A stretch of DNA of 64,000 nt from the NCBI RefSeq assembly GCF_017355525.1, contig NZ_CP067395.1, positions 1,426,001 to 1,490,000 on the forward strand. Direction: 5' to 3'. The DNA is from Lysobacter enzymogenes. GTDB taxonomy: Bacteria > Pseudomonadota > Gammaproteobacteria > Xanthomonadales > Xanthomonadaceae. Shown in pieces: positions 37,113-47,499 of the stretch (position 1 is the stretch's first letter; each line of letters begins with the position of its first letter). A program made the position numbers and the translations under genes. The notes below the pieces were generated by a model that saw only the letters and a program-made list of their open reading frames with translations, did not search any database and was not told the DNA's origin.

Positions 37113-37508
37113 TTACGCCTCGCCCGGATCGTCCGCCACGGGCTCGGCTTGCGGCGCCGGCGCGGCGCCGGGCTGCGCTCGCAGCACCCACCGGCGCGCC
37201 AGCTTGAACCCGCACAGCACGGCGACCGCCAAGCCGACCGGCAGCGACAGCAGGATCAGGAAAAAGCCCGCATCGGTAAGTTCGCCGCCGATCGAGAGGA
37301 TCACCGCCCCCGCCAGCGCCAGACAGGCCGCACCGGCCAGAACCCCGACGCCGGCGCCGAGCAACGCGCGTGCGAACAGGCGCCCGTTCGACAGCGGCTG
37401 CACCCGGCGGCGATTGGCCGGGCCGAGCGCCGCGTACTGCACCACCGCCCACAGCGCCAACGCCAGCAGCGCCTTGCTGACGATGGCGAACAGGAAGAAC
37501 GAATCCAT
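37113..37508 (-). CDS. Small membrane protein of unknown function
   Basis: This 131-residue protein has about three hydrophobic helices (residues 2-25, 47-70 and 78-100 roughly) and a proline/alanine-rich, acidic C-terminal tail. I do not recognise the family. The ATG at 37508 (MDSFFLFA) has a GGAGG box 9 bases upstream; an in-frame ATG at 37523 is possible. It lies 86 bases downstream of serS on the same strand and might share its transcript. No functional clue beyond membrane location. Confidence 0.65.
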   Translation of the reverse strand: MDSFFLFAIVSKALLALALWAVVQYAALGPANRRRVQPLSNGRLFARALLGAGVGVLAGAACLALAGAVILSIGGELTDAGFFLILLSLPVGLAVAVLCGFKLARRWVLRAQPGAAPAPQAEPVADDPGEA

Positions 37509-37594
37509 GCCACAACCCTCCATGGTTGCGCGCGGCGCGGGCAGCGGACGCCGGCCCGGCCGCGCTTAATCCAGAGCGCCGAAACCGGCCGCGA

Positions 37595-38926
<1,332 letters not shown>

Positions 38927-39059
38927 TTATCGCGTCGCGCGGGCTTTTTCGCGAATCTTCGCGTCCGCGTCGCCCGCGCGCGCCGCCGCGGCCGACGCGG
39001 CGCGGCGTTTCGTAGCAGAATGCACGCCACCCCGGATGGACCTGCGAGCCTGCCGCCCT

Positions 39060-39731
39060 ATGTCGACGCCCTCCCCCGCACCGCGCCGTTCCTTCGACTT
39101 CGCCGCCTGGCTCCCCTCGGGCAAGGCCTGGCTGTGGGTGCTGGGCGCGTTCGCGATCGGTCTGGCGCTGTTCGCCTGGGTCTGGCAGAGCAACCGCCAC
39201 CGCAGCGACGGCTTCTACCGCGCCGACGGCGCGCCGCCGACCAGCGAGCAGCCGTTCTACGCGCCGCTGCCGGCGCCCGCGCCGGCCGACGGCAGCGCCA
39301 GCCCCGCGCCGGCGCCGCAACAGGCGCCCGAGGCCGCGTCGGCCGCGGACGAGGAACGTCCGCAACTGGTCGAGAACCCGCGTCCGCCGGCCGCGCCGCA
39401 ATCGCTGCCGGGCCCGAACGCGCCGCCGGCGCCGGCCGCCGCGCCCGCCGGCGCCCACGTCGGCGCCGCGCCGCTGCCCGGCAACCGCGCGCCGCAGTAC
39501 CCCGCGGCCTCGCTGCGTCGCGGCGAAGGCGGCACGGTGCGGGTGCAGGTGCAGATCACCGAACAGGGCGATGTCGCCGACGCCGAAGTGGTCCAGGGCA
39601 GCGGCTCGCGCGCGCTCGACCGCGCCGCGCTGAGCGCCGTGCGCGGCTGGCGTTTCAAACCCGCCACGCGCGGCGGCCGCCCGGTCGCCGATACGGTGCT
39701 GGTGCCGATCACGTTCAATCCGAATCAGTAA
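39060..39731 (+). CDS. TonB-family energy transducer-like protein
   Basis: This 223-residue protein has a short cytoplasmic N-terminus and one transmembrane helix (about residues 20-42). A proline/alanine-rich periplasmic linker follows (about 60-135). The C-terminal TonB domain has NRAPQYPAASLRRGEGGTVR and GSGSRALDRAALSAVRGWRF. TonB links proton-motive force from ExbBD to outer-membrane transporters. No exbB or exbD lies nearby, and a second, shorter homologue follows at 39905. I chose ATG 39060 because it leads straight into the membrane anchor. Confidence 0.88.
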   Translation: MSTPSPAPRRSFDFAAWLPSGKAWLWVLGAFAIGLALFAWVWQSNRHRSDGFYRADGAPPTSEQPFYAPLPAPAPADGSASPAPAPQQAPEAASAADEERPQLVENPRPPAAPQSLPGPNAPPAPAAAPAGAHVGAAPLPGNRAPQYPAASLRRGEGGTVRVQVQITEQGDVADAEVVQGSGSRALDRAALSAVRGWRFKPATRGGRPVADTVLVPITFNPNQ

Positions 39732-39904
39732 CGGCGAGCAGCGAGCGCAAGCGATGTCGCTCGCTGCCGACGCCTCTGCGCCCGCGTTGCGCTTTTGAAT
39801 CGCTACTGAACCGAATCGACGCGGCGTTCACCCACGGGTAACGCCGGCGCTTGGAAGCTCGCCCTCCGCGAACCATCCCCCGGGTTCGTCGAACGGAGGC
39901 CGGC

Positions 39905-40489
39905 ATGAGCACTGCATCACATTCCATCGATCCTCAGGCGCGCGAAACCGAGCCGCAGCCGACTGTCGCTACCGATTCTCCGCGCAGCATCGGCGTGTGG
40001 TTGTTGCTGATCCTGCTCGGCGCGACCTTCCTCGGCTGGTATCTGTACGGCAAGCGCCCGGCGCAGCCGGCGCCCGCGCCGATGGCCCCGGTGCTGGCGC
40101 TGCCGCCGGTCGAACGCGCCCCGGCCGGCGACGAGGCCGCCAAGGCCCAGGCCGGCAGCAGCAACAAGAGCGTGGCCAAGGCCGCGACCGAGAAGAAGGC
40201 CGCCGCCAAGCCGCGCGCGACCGACGCGCTGGCGCTGAGCAATCCGGCCCCGCGTTATCCGGCCTCGGCTTTGCGCCGCGGCGAAGGCGGCACCGTGGTG
40301 TTGCGGGTCAACGTCGGCGCCGACGGCCGCGCCGACGAGGTCGCGGTGAGCCGCCGCAGCGGTTCGCGCGAGCTCGACCGCGCGGCGATGACCGCGGTGC
40401 GCGATTGGCGCTTCAAGCCGGCTACGCGCAATGGGCGCGAGGTGGCTTCGGTGGTGGAGCAGCCCGTTGAGTTCCGCCCGATGCAATAA
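39905..40489 (+). CDS. TonB-family protein, second tandem copy
   Basis: This 194-residue protein has the same layout as its upstream neighbour: an anchor helix (about residues 27-47), a lysine/alanine linker and a C-terminal TonB domain with NPAPRYPASALRRGEGGTV and SGSRELDRAAMTAVRDWRF. The C-terminal domains are clearly paralogous, while anchors and linkers differ. It starts 174 bases after the first copy, so it may have its own promoter. Without ExbBD neighbours its partner transporter is unknown. Confidence 0.88.
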   Translation: MSTASHSIDPQARETEPQPTVATDSPRSIGVWLLLILLGATFLGWYLYGKRPAQPAPAPMAPVLALPPVERAPAGDEAAKAQAGSSNKSVAKAATEKKAAAKPRATDALALSNPAPRYPASALRRGEGGTVVLRVNVGADGRADEVAVSRRSGSRELDRAAMTAVRDWRFKPATRNGREVASVVEQPVEFRPMQ

Positions 40490-40597
40490 GCCTTGCGTCG
40501 AGACCTGAGCGGAAAGCGTCGGGACTGAGGTTCCTCTGACAAAGAGCTTCCGTCGCTGCCACAAAAGCCAAGCGCCTTCCACAGAAGCCGAATCCTC

Positions 40598-40641
40598 GCA
40601 GCGCCTGTGGCAGGGCCTTTGAAGCCCAACGCTTTTCGGCC
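40598..40641. repeat. Copy of a dispersed CTTTGAAGCCC-type intergenic repeat
   Basis: The segment reading CCTGTGGCAGGGCCTTTGAA then GCCCAACGCTTTTCGGCC closely matches 62447-62491 (TGTGGGAGGGTCTTCAGGCC, then CGATGCCTTTCGGCC). It lies between convergent genes. A partial inverted relative is at about 40548-40590. Confidence 0.6.
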
Positions 40642-40664
40642 AGATCCCCTATCGCCCAGCTACG

Positions 40665-40692
40665 AAAAAGGCGGCCCGCGGGCCGCCTTTTT
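40665..40692. terminator. Bidirectional terminator between tonB2 and aroA
   Basis: A 28-base perfect palindrome has AAAAAGGCGGCCCG as left half and its complement as right half. It gives a strong stem with an A-tract on one side and a T-tract on the other. It serves both the TonB-like gene (+) and the aroA operon (-). Confidence 0.9.
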
Positions 40693-40713
40693 CTTGCGCC
40701 GACCACGCAGGCT

Positions 40714-42033
40714 TCAGGCCGCGCCGACCCGCATGCCCGCCTTCGCCGCCAAGTCCTCGAACCCCGGAAACGACGTCGCCACATTCGCCACATCGCCGAT
40801 CCGCACCGGACCTGCGGCCAACTGCGCCGCGACCGCGAAGCTCATCGCGATGCGGTGATCGCCGTGGCTCTCGACCGTGCCGCCGCCGAGCGCGCCGCCG
40901 TCGACGATCGCGCCGTCCGGCGTTTCTTCGATCGCGACGCCGAGCGCGCGCAAGCCCGCGGCCATCGTCGCGATGCGGTCGGACTCCTTGACCCGCAGCT
41001 CGGCCGCGCCGCTGACCACGGTGCGGCCTTCGGCGACCGCCGCGGCCACGAACAGCGCCGGGAATTCGTCGATCATGTCCGGCACCAGCGCCTGCGGCAC
41101 CTCGATCCCGCGCAGCCGCGCATGCCGCACGCGCAGGTCGGCGACCGGTTCGCCGCCTTCGCTGCGCGGGTTCTCCTCGACGATGTCCGCGCCCATCAGC
41201 CGCAGCGCCGACAGCAGGCCGGTGCGGCGCGGATTCATGCCGACCGCTTCGAGCAACAACTCCGAACCCGGCACCACGCTCGCGGCGACCAGGAAGAACG
41301 CGGCCGAGGAGAAGTCGGCCGGCACCGCCACCTCGGTCGCGCGCAGCGCGTGGCCGCCGCTCAGGCGCGCGTAGCCGGGCGAGAACTCGATCGGCCAGCC
41401 GAACGCGGCGAGCATGCGCTCGGTGTAGTCGCGGGTCGGATGCGGCTCGCGCACCACCGTCTCGCCTTGCGCGTACAGGCCGGCCAGCAGCAGCGCCGAT
41501 TTCACCTGCGCGCTGGCGACCGGCAAGGTGTAGTCGATCCCGCTCAGGGCGCGGCCGCCGTGGATGCGCAGCGGCGGCAGACCGCCCTCCTCGCTGTCGA
41601 TGCGCGCGCCCATCGCCGCCAGCGGCTCGGTCACCCGCCGCATCGGCCGCTTCGACAGCGAGGCGTCGCCGATCAGCACGCTGTCGAAGGCCTGCCCCGC
41701 CAGCGCGCCGGCGAGCAGGCGCATGCCGGTGCCGGCGTTGCCGCAGTCCAGCGCCGCGTCGCTGCCGCGCAGGCCGTGCAGGCCGACGCCGTGGACGATG
41801 CGTTCGCTCGCGCTCGGCGTTTCGATGCGCACGCCGAGCTGTTCGAACACCCGCGCGGTGGCGCGGGTGTCCTCGCCTTCGAGAAATCCGGTGACCCGGG
41901 TGACGCCCTCGGCCAGCGCGCCGAGCATCACCGCGCGGTGCGAAACCGACTTGTCGCCCGGCACGCGGATCGAACCGCGCAGCGGCGCGCCCGGCGCCGC
42001 GGTCCAGGCCTGGGGAGAATCGCTTGCGCTCAT
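40714..42033 (-). CDS. aroA: 3-phosphoshikimate 1-carboxyvinyltransferase (EPSP synthase)
   Basis: This 439-residue enzyme joins shikimate-3-phosphate and PEP, the sixth shikimate step. Visible motifs are VPGDKSVSHRAVMLGALAEG (in two parts), LDCGNAGTGMRLLAG, SAQVKSALLLAGL, PDMIDEFPALFVAAA, and RVKESDRIATMAAGL with SHGDHRIAMSFAVA. Its ATG overlaps the hisC stop by 4 bases, making it the last gene of serC-pheA-hisC-aroA. A bidirectional terminator follows. Length is typical. Confidence 0.97.
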   Translation of the reverse strand: MSASDSPQAWTAAPGAPLRGSIRVPGDKSVSHRAVMLGALAEGVTRVTGFLEGEDTRATARVFEQLGVRIETPSASERIVHGVGLHGLRGSDAALDCGNAGTGMRLLAGALAGQAFDSVLIGDASLSKRPMRRVTEPLAAMGARIDSEEGGLPPLRIHGGRALSGIDYTLPVASAQVKSALLLAGLYAQGETVVREPHPTRDYTERMLAAFGWPIEFSPGYARLSGGHALRATEVAVPADFSSAAFFLVAASVVPGSELLLEAVGMNPRRTGLLSALRLMGADIVEENPRSEGGEPVADLRVRHARLRGIEVPQALVPDMIDEFPALFVAAAVAEGRTVVSGAAELRVKESDRIATMAAGLRALGVAIEETPDGAIVDGGALGGGTVESHGDHRIAMSFAVAAQLAAGPVRIGDVANVATSFPGFEDLAAKAGMRVGAA

Positions 42034-43187
42034 GCCAGCACTTGGTCCAATGCCGCCAGCAGGCGGCGGTTTTCGTCGGCCGAGCCGACGCTGATGCGGA
42101 TGCAGTCGCCGAGGCCGTAGCCGGCCATCGGCCGCAGGATCACCCCGCGTTCGACCAGCGCGGCCTCGACCTGCGGCGTGCGCGCGCCGAATTCGGCGAG
42201 CACGAAGTTGGTCTGCGACGGGAACGCGCGCAGGCCGCGGCGGTTCAACGCCTCGCTCAAGGCGGCGCGCTGCTCGGCGTTGCGCGCGCAGGCCCAGCGC
42301 AGGTGATCTTCGTCGCCGAGCGCGGCCTCGCACGCGGCCAGCGCCGGGCCGTTGACGTTGAAGCTTTCGCGCAGGCGCTCCATCACCGCGATCAGCCCCG
42401 GCTGCGCGATCAGATAGCCCACGCGCAAGCCGGCCAGGCCGTAGGCCTTGCTGAAGGTGCGGGTGACCGCGACGTTGGGATAGCGATCCAGCACGCTCAG
42501 CGCGCTGGCGTAGTCCGGCGCGTCGGCCATCTCGGCGTACGCCTCGTCCATCACCACGATGACGTGCGGCGGAATCTTGTCGAGGAACGCCACCAGCGCG
42601 TCGCGACCGAACCAGGTGCCGGTCGGATTGTTCGGATTGGCGACGAACACCAGCTTGGTGTCCGCGCCGACCGCCGCGGCGATCGCGTCGAGGTCGTGGC
42701 CGCACGGCATCGCCGCCTCGCGCGGCAGCGCGTCGACGATGGTCATGCGCGCGCCGGCCGCCTGGGTCGACAGCGCGAACACCGCGAAGCCGTAGCGCGA
42801 GAACACCACTTCCTCGCCGGGGCCGGCGAACACTTGCCCGAGCTGCATCAGCAGCTCGTGCGAGCCGTTGCCGAGCATGATCCGGCCGGCGTCGACGCCG
42901 TGCTTGCGCGCCAGCGCGCGCTTGAGGTCGCCGCCGAGCGGATCGGGATAGCGGTGCAGCGCGTGCAGCGAATCCAGGATCGCCGCGCGCGCGGCCGGCG
43001 ACGGGCCGTACGGATTCTCGTTCGACCCGAGCTCGACCAGGTTCGCCTCGCCGTAGCGGCGCCGCAGCGCGACCAGATCGTGGCCCGGATCGTAGGCCTT
43101 GAGCCGCTGCACGCCCGGCTGGGCGCGCGCGGCGAACCAGGCTTCGTCGAACGCCTGCTGCGGCGCTTGCGCGGCCGCCTGGCTCAT
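42030..43187 (-). CDS. hisC: Histidinol-phosphate/aromatic aminotransferase
   Basis: This 385-residue fold-type I aminotransferase has NENPYGPSPAARAAI, NGSHELLMQL, FVANPNNPTGTW, VVMDEAYAEM and the PLP lysine in TRTFSKAYGLAGLRVGY. It is the HisC-type enzyme placed between pheA and aroA, where in relatives (hisC2/hisH) it often works on phenylpyruvate or hydroxyphenylpyruvate. Both roles are possible. The operon setting favours aromatic amino-acid transamination. It overlaps pheA upstream and aroA downstream by 4 bases each. Confidence 0.93.
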   Translation of the reverse strand: MSQAAAQAPQQAFDEAWFAARAQPGVQRLKAYDPGHDLVALRRRYGEANLVELGSNENPYGPSPAARAAILDSLHALHRYPDPLGGDLKRALARKHGVDAGRIMLGNGSHELLMQLGQVFAGPGEEVVFSRYGFAVFALSTQAAGARMTIVDALPREAAMPCGHDLDAIAAAVGADTKLVFVANPNNPTGTWFGRDALVAFLDKIPPHVIVVMDEAYAEMADAPDYASALSVLDRYPNVAVTRTFSKAYGLAGLRVGYLIAQPGLIAVMERLRESFNVNGPALAACEAALGDEDHLRWACARNAEQRAALSEALNRRGLRAFPSQTNFVLAEFGARTPQVEAALVERGVILRPMAGYGLGDCIRISVGSADENRRLLAALDQVLA

Positions 43188-44419
43188 GCGATCGCCACCG
43201 GGTAGGAACCGAGCACCTTGACCTCGTGGGCCAGTTCTTCGAGTTCCTCCAGCGCCTCGCGCATCGCGTCCTCGCCGACGTGGCCGCCGATGTCGACGAA
43301 GAACGCGTACTGCCAGCGGCCGGTATGGCCCGGGCGCGATTCGATCCGGTTCATGCTCAGGCCGCGCTTGGCGAACGGCGACAACACGTTGTAGAGCGCG
43401 CCGGGCTGGTCCTTGATGAAGATCAGCAGCGAGGTGCGGTCGTTGCCCGACGGCGAGAACAGCTCGCGGCCGATCACCAGGAAGCGGGTCGTATTGTCCG
43501 GCCGGTCCTCGATCGGCCCGGCCACGCTGCGCAGCCCGTACACGTTGGCCGCGGCGACGCCGGCGATGGCCGCCGCGTCGTCGGCGTTGCGCGCGCGGCG
43601 CGCGGCTTCGGCGTTGCTCGACACCGGGATCTTCTCGGCCTTCGGCAGGTACTCGCGCAGCCACGCCTTGCACTGGGCGAAGGATTGCGGATGCGAGTAC
43701 ACGCGCTCGATGTCTTCGATGCGGCCGCCGCGCGAGAGCAGGTGCTGGTGCACGCGCAGTTCGACTTCGCCGCAGATTTTGAGCCCGGAGGTCAGGAACA
43801 TGTCCAAGGTCGACTGGATCGTGCCCTGGGTCGAGTTCTCCACCGGCACCACGCCGAAATCGGCGCTGCCGGCCTCCACTTCCTGGAACACTTCCTCGAT
43901 GCTGGCCAGCGGCAGGCCGTGGATCGAATGGCCGAAGTGCTTGTACACCGCCTGCTGCGAGTGGGTGCCTTCCGGGCCGAGGAAGCCGATCTTCAGCGGC
44001 TCCTGCTGGGCCAGGCAGGCCGACATGATTTCGCGGAACAGCCGCACCAGCACTTCGTCGTTGAGCGGACCGTCGTTGCGGTCGACCACCCGGCGCAGCA
44101 CCTGCGCTTCGCGTTCGGGGCGGTAGTAGTCGACCGCCGCGGCCAGCTTGCCCTTGGCCTTGCCGACCTGGTTGGCGAACTGGGCGCGCTCGGCGATGAG
44201 CTGCTGGATGTGGCGGTCGATGCCGTCGATGCGCGTGCGCAGCGTGGCGAGGTCGGGGACGGCGGCGGCGGGAGCGGCCGCTTCGGCGACGGCTTCGGTC
44301 TTGCCGGCGGCCTTTTTCTTGCTTGCGCCTTTATCCGCGGCGGTCTTCGCGGCGGGCTGGGTCTTCGCGGCGGCCGGCTTGTTCTTGGCGGGCGCGGTCT
44401 TGCTGGATTTGGTGGTCAT
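43184..44419 (-). CDS. pheA: Bifunctional chorismate mutase/prephenate dehydratase
   Basis: This 411-residue protein has an unusual lysine/alanine-rich N-terminal tail of about 50 residues. The AroQ chorismate mutase follows (about 55-135; LRTRIDGIDRHIQQLIAERA), then prephenate dehydratase (about 140-315; GPEGTHSQQAVYKHFG, VPVENSTQG, DNTTRFLVIG) and a C-terminal ACT domain (SLLIFIKDQPGALYNVLSPF). It converts chorismate to phenylpyruvate and should be inhibited by phenylalanine. Its stop overlaps the hisC start. The ATG at 44419 lacks a strong ribosome binding site, so it may depend on translational coupling to a mini-ORF (44416-44460) that ends on it. Confidence 0.96.
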   Translation of the reverse strand: MTTKSSKTAPAKNKPAAAKTQPAAKTAADKGASKKKAAGKTEAVAEAAAPAAAVPDLATLRTRIDGIDRHIQQLIAERAQFANQVGKAKGKLAAAVDYYRPEREAQVLRRVVDRNDGPLNDEVLVRLFREIMSACLAQQEPLKIGFLGPEGTHSQQAVYKHFGHSIHGLPLASIEEVFQEVEAGSADFGVVPVENSTQGTIQSTLDMFLTSGLKICGEVELRVHQHLLSRGGRIEDIERVYSHPQSFAQCKAWLREYLPKAEKIPVSSNAEAARRARNADDAAAIAGVAAANVYGLRSVAGPIEDRPDNTTRFLVIGRELFSPSGNDRTSLLIFIKDQPGALYNVLSPFAKRGLSMNRIESRPGHTGRWQYAFFVDIGGHVGEDAMREALEELEELAHEVKVLGSYPVAIA

Positions 44420-44492
44420 ATGCGTGTCGTTGTGTCCGAACCAAGCGCGTTGCCGTCCATGGCGCCACTCGCTGCCTCCTTCGGATCGTCCG

Positions 44493-44563
44493 GCCCGGCC
44501 ATCCCTGGCCGGGCGTTCGCGACCGCAGCCGATGCCGATAGGGCATCGGCTAAGCGCGGTCGC
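44493..44563 (-). other. Two strong hairpins in the serC-pheA gap
   Basis: Immediately after the serC stop, a bulged hairpin (outer 8-bp arms 44519-44526/44556-44563, inner 10-bp arms 44527-44536/44542-44551) is followed by a perfect 9-bp stem (44493-44501/44506-44514). No T-run follows on the minus strand, so they look like RNA-stabilising or processing structures rather than terminators. Confidence 0.6.
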
Positions 44564-45649
44564 TCACCCGTGTCTTTGTTGGAAATCGCGCATGAACGAA
44601 GCCAGGGCCTGGACCCCCGCTTCCGGCATCGCGTTGTAGATCGACGCGCGCATGCCGCCGAGGGCGCGGTGGCCCTTCAGCGAGATCAGCCCGGCCGCTT
44701 CGGCTTCCTTGAGGAAGGGCTTGTCGAGCGCTTCGTCCTTGAGGAAGAACGGCACGTTCATGCGCGAGCGCGCGGCGACGGCGACTTCGTTGCGGTAATA
44801 GCCGCCGGAGTTGTCGATCACGTCGTACAGCAGACCGGCCTTGCGCGCGTTGCGCTTGGCGAATTCTTCCACGCCGCCTTCGGCCAGCATCCACTTGAAC
44901 ACCAGCCCGGCCAGATACCAGTTCCAGGTCGGCGGGGTGTTGAGCATCGACTCGCCCTTGACGTGCGAGCGGTAGTCGAAGATGTCAGCGCGCGGCTGGC
45001 CGGCGCGCTCGAGCAGATCGCGGCGCACGATCACCACGCTGACGCCGACCGGGCCGAGGTTCTTCTGCGCGCCGGCGTAGATCACCCCGAACTTGGACAC
45101 GTCGACCGGCTCGGCGGCGATCGAGGACGAGAAGTCGGCGACCAAGGGAACGTCGCCGGTCTGCGGAATATCGCGGAACTCGACGCCGTGGATGGTCTCG
45201 TTGGCGGTGTAATGGACGTAGGCCGCGTCCTTGGACAGGTTCCACTCGGCCCGCGCCGGAATGTCGCGGAAGCCGCCGGCCTCGCCGTTGGCGGCCACGT
45301 TCGCGCTGACATAAGGCTTGACCTGCTTCAATGCGGTCTTGCCCCAGTGGCCGGTGACCACATAGTCCACCGCCTGGCCCGGGTCGGCGAAGTTCAGCGC
45401 GATCAGCGCCTGCTGCGCGGTCGCGCCGCCCTGCAGGAACAGCACCGCGTAATCGTCCGGGATCGACATCAGCGAACGCAGGTCGCGATCGGCCTCGGCG
45501 GCGACCTGGATGAACTCGGGCCCGCGGTGGCTGAGCTCGACGATCGAGGCCCCGGCGTTGTTCCACTCCAGCAGCTCCGACTGCGCCTGCAGCAGGACCG
45601 GTTCGGGCAGGGTCGCGGGACCGGCACTAAAGTTGAAAGCGCGGGACAT
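44564..45649 (-). CDS. serC: Phosphoserine aminotransferase
   Basis: This 361-residue PLP enzyme has [30 protein letters not shown], and the region [20 protein letters not shown] then [12 protein letters not shown] with the PLP lysine. [20 protein letters not shown] segment is near the C-terminus. It makes phosphoserine and also 4-phosphohydroxythreonine for vitamin B6. It is the first gene of the serC-pheA-hisC-aroA operon, an order known from proteobacteria. The gene is divergent from msrP. Confidence 0.97.
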   Translation of the reverse strand: MSRAFNFSAGPATLPEPVLLQAQSELLEWNNAGASIVELSHRGPEFIQVAAEADRDLRSLMSIPDDYAVLFLQGGATAQQALIALNFADPGQAVDYVVTGHWGKTALKQVKPYVSANVAANGEAGGFRDIPARAEWNLSKDAAYVHYTANETIHGVEFRDIPQTGDVPLVADFSSSIAAEPVDVSKFGVIYAGAQKNLGPVGVSVVIVRRDLLERAGQPRADIFDYRSHVKGESMLNTPPTWNWYLAGLVFKWMLAEGGVEEFAKRNARKAGLLYDVIDNSGGYYRNEVAVAARSRMNVPFFLKDEALDKPFLKEAEAAGLISLKGHRALGGMRASIYNAMPEAGVQALASFMRDFQQRHG

Positions 45650-45753
45650 CGGTAGCTCCGTGGTGTGGGGGGTGGCCCCGCAGTATGCCGCAGTGCAGCA
45701 CCGTGTGTACGTGTCGTTACCCGCGCAACTTTTGCCGCCCGGGCTGCCTCTAT

Positions 45754-45778
45754 GGAATGAAACGGTTCGTAGATCGTC
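45754..45778 (+). promoter_or_regulatory. ECF-sigma-type promoter for msrPQ (GGAAT-N16-CGTC)
   Basis: GGAAT at 45754-45758 and CGTC at 45775-45778 are separated by exactly 16 bases, the layout of many ECF sigma promoters. It lies about 55 bases before the msrP ATG, on the correct strand. msrPQ is under ECF control in several proteobacteria facing hypochlorite stress. Confidence 0.5.
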
Positions 45779-45833
45779 TTATGACCGGTACCCTACGCGC
45801 CGCCCCTGCGTCCCACCGCTTTTGGAGCCCCCC

Positions 45834-46805
45834 ATGTCGTTGCGCCGAGTTCTGCAAATTCCCGCATCGTCGATTACCGACGAGGCTGTCTACCGCGAGC
45901 GCCGGCGGTTGCTGACGGCGCTCGCGCTGAGCCCGGCCCTGGGACTCGCCGGCTGCGCCGCGGCCGAGGCGCCGCCGCCGCCGAACGCCCGGCCGGCCAG
46001 CCCTGAGCAGATCAAGGCCGGTTTCCACGCCAGCGAGACGTTGACCACTTACGCCGACGTCACCAGCTACAACAATTTCTATGAATTCGGCACCGACAAA
46101 CGCGACCCGTCGTCGGCCCGCAAGACCTTGCGCCTGAGTCCGTGGACGGTCAGCGTGGGGGGCGAATGCGCCAAACCGGGCAAGCTGGGGCTGGAGGATC
46201 TGATCAAGGGCCTGGCGCCGCAAGAACGGGTCTACCGGCTGCGTTGCGTGGAAGGCTGGTCGATGGTGATCCCCTGGCTGGGGGTCCCGCTGGCCGATGT
46301 TCTGCGGCGCTTCGAACCCAGTTCCAAGGCCAAATACATCGCCTTCACCACGCTCGCCGACCGCGCCCAGATGCCCGGGATGGCCTATCCGTCGATTCCC
46401 TGGCCTTATCGCGAGGGCCTGCGCATCGACGAAGCGATGCACCCGCTGACCCTGCTCGCCACCGGCCTGTACGGCAAGCCGTTGTTGCAGCAGAACGGCG
46501 CGCCCTTGCGGCTGGTGGTGCCGTGGAAGTACGGCTTCAAGAGCATCAAGTCGATCGTCGCCATCACCTTCGTCGAACGCCGCCCGGCCACCGCCTGGAA
46601 TTCGCTGCAGCCGGAGGAGTACGGCTTCTTCGCCAACGTCAATCCGGCGGTGGACCATCCGCGCTGGAGCCAGCGGACCGAGCGCCGAATCTCCGGCAGC
46701 GCGAGCAAGATGTTCCCGGAGCGGGTGCCCACTCAGCCGTTCAATGGCTATGCCGAACAAGTGGCGAGCCTGTACGCGGGCATGAACCTCAGGACCTGGT
46801 TCTGA
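45834..46805 (+). CDS. msrP: Periplasmic methionine sulfoxide reductase, molybdopterin subunit
   Basis: This 323-residue protein matches MsrP/YedY: ETLTTYADVTSYNNFYEFG, then WTVSVGGECAKPGKLGLEDL and the molybdenum-ligand cysteine in YRLRCVEGWSMVIPWLGVPL. The N-terminus has paired arginines (RERRRLLTALALSPALGLAGC), compatible with Tat export. It repairs oxidised methionines in periplasmic proteins. A GGAG box lies before the ATG at 45834; a longer open frame from 45510 is not needed. msrQ follows after one base. Confidence 0.96.
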   Translation: MSLRRVLQIPASSITDEAVYRERRRLLTALALSPALGLAGCAAAEAPPPPNARPASPEQIKAGFHASETLTTYADVTSYNNFYEFGTDKRDPSSARKTLRLSPWTVSVGGECAKPGKLGLEDLIKGLAPQERVYRLRCVEGWSMVIPWLGVPLADVLRRFEPSSKAKYIAFTTLADRAQMPGMAYPSIPWPYREGLRIDEAMHPLTLLATGLYGKPLLQQNGAPLRLVVPWKYGFKSIKSIVAITFVERRPATAWNSLQPEEYGFFANVNPAVDHPRWSQRTERRISGSASKMFPERVPTQPFNGYAEQVASLYAGMNLRTWF

Positions 46806-46806
46806 G

Positions 46807-47499
46807 ATGAGCGACGCTGCCCCCGCTTCCGGCCGCCCCGCCACCGCCCGTCGTCCCGTCGCTCCGCGCAAGACTCCGCCTTGGCTGCTCGTCGCCAAAT
46901 CGGCCGCCCACCTGCTGGCGTTGGCCCCGGCCGCGGCCCTGGCCTGGCAGATCCGCGCCGAGATGGTGAGCGGCCACAGCGACCTCGGCGCCGACCCGGT
47001 GGCCGAGATCGAGCACCGCCTGGGCCTATGGGCGCTGCGTTTCCTGATGATCGCGCTGGCGATCACTCCGCTGCGCCAGCTCACCGGCCAGCCCGCGCTG
47101 CTGCGCTTCCGCCGCATGTTGGGGCTGTATGCGTTCTTCTACGCCACCTTGCATCTGGCCGCTTACCTGGGACTGGACCTGCGCAGCTACTGGACCCAGA
47201 TCTTCGAAGAAATCGCCAAGCGCCCCTACATCACCGTCGGCTTCGCCGCGTGGCTGCTGCTGGTGCCGCTGGCGATCACCTCGACCCAGGGCATGATGCG
47301 GCGCCTCGGGCGGCTGTGGGGAAAGTTGCACCAACTGGTCTACGTCATCGCCGTGCTGGCGGTGCTGCACTTCTGGTGGCTGGTCAAATCCGACATCCGC
47401 GAACCGGCGCTGTACGCCGGCATTCTCGTGGCGCTGCTCGGCTGGCGCGTGTGGAAGAAGCTGTCCAAGTCCAGGACGAAGCGGCCGCAGCCCCTGTAG
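46807..47499 (+). CDS. msrQ: Heme-binding membrane subunit of the MsrPQ system
   Basis: This 230-residue inner-membrane protein has about six helices and the ferric reductase-like pattern: LGLWALRFLMIALAITPLRQ, LLRFRRMLGLYAFFYATLHL, and LHQLVYVIAVLAVLHFWW with heme-ligand histidines. It passes electrons from the quinone pool or flavin to MsrP. It starts one base after the msrP stop. Its final codons (Pro-Leu-stop) lie inside an intergenic palindrome that begins at 47492, so the repeat supplies the stop codon. Confidence 0.94.
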   Translation: MSDAAPASGRPATARRPVAPRKTPPWLLVAKSAAHLLALAPAAALAWQIRAEMVSGHSDLGADPVAEIEHRLGLWALRFLMIALAITPLRQLTGQPALLRFRRMLGLYAFFYATLHLAAYLGLDLRSYWTQIFEEIAKRPYITVGFAAWLLLVPLAITSTQGMMRRLGRLWGKLHQLVYVIAVLAVLHFWWLVKSDIREPALYAGILVALLGWRVWKKLSKSRTKRPQPL

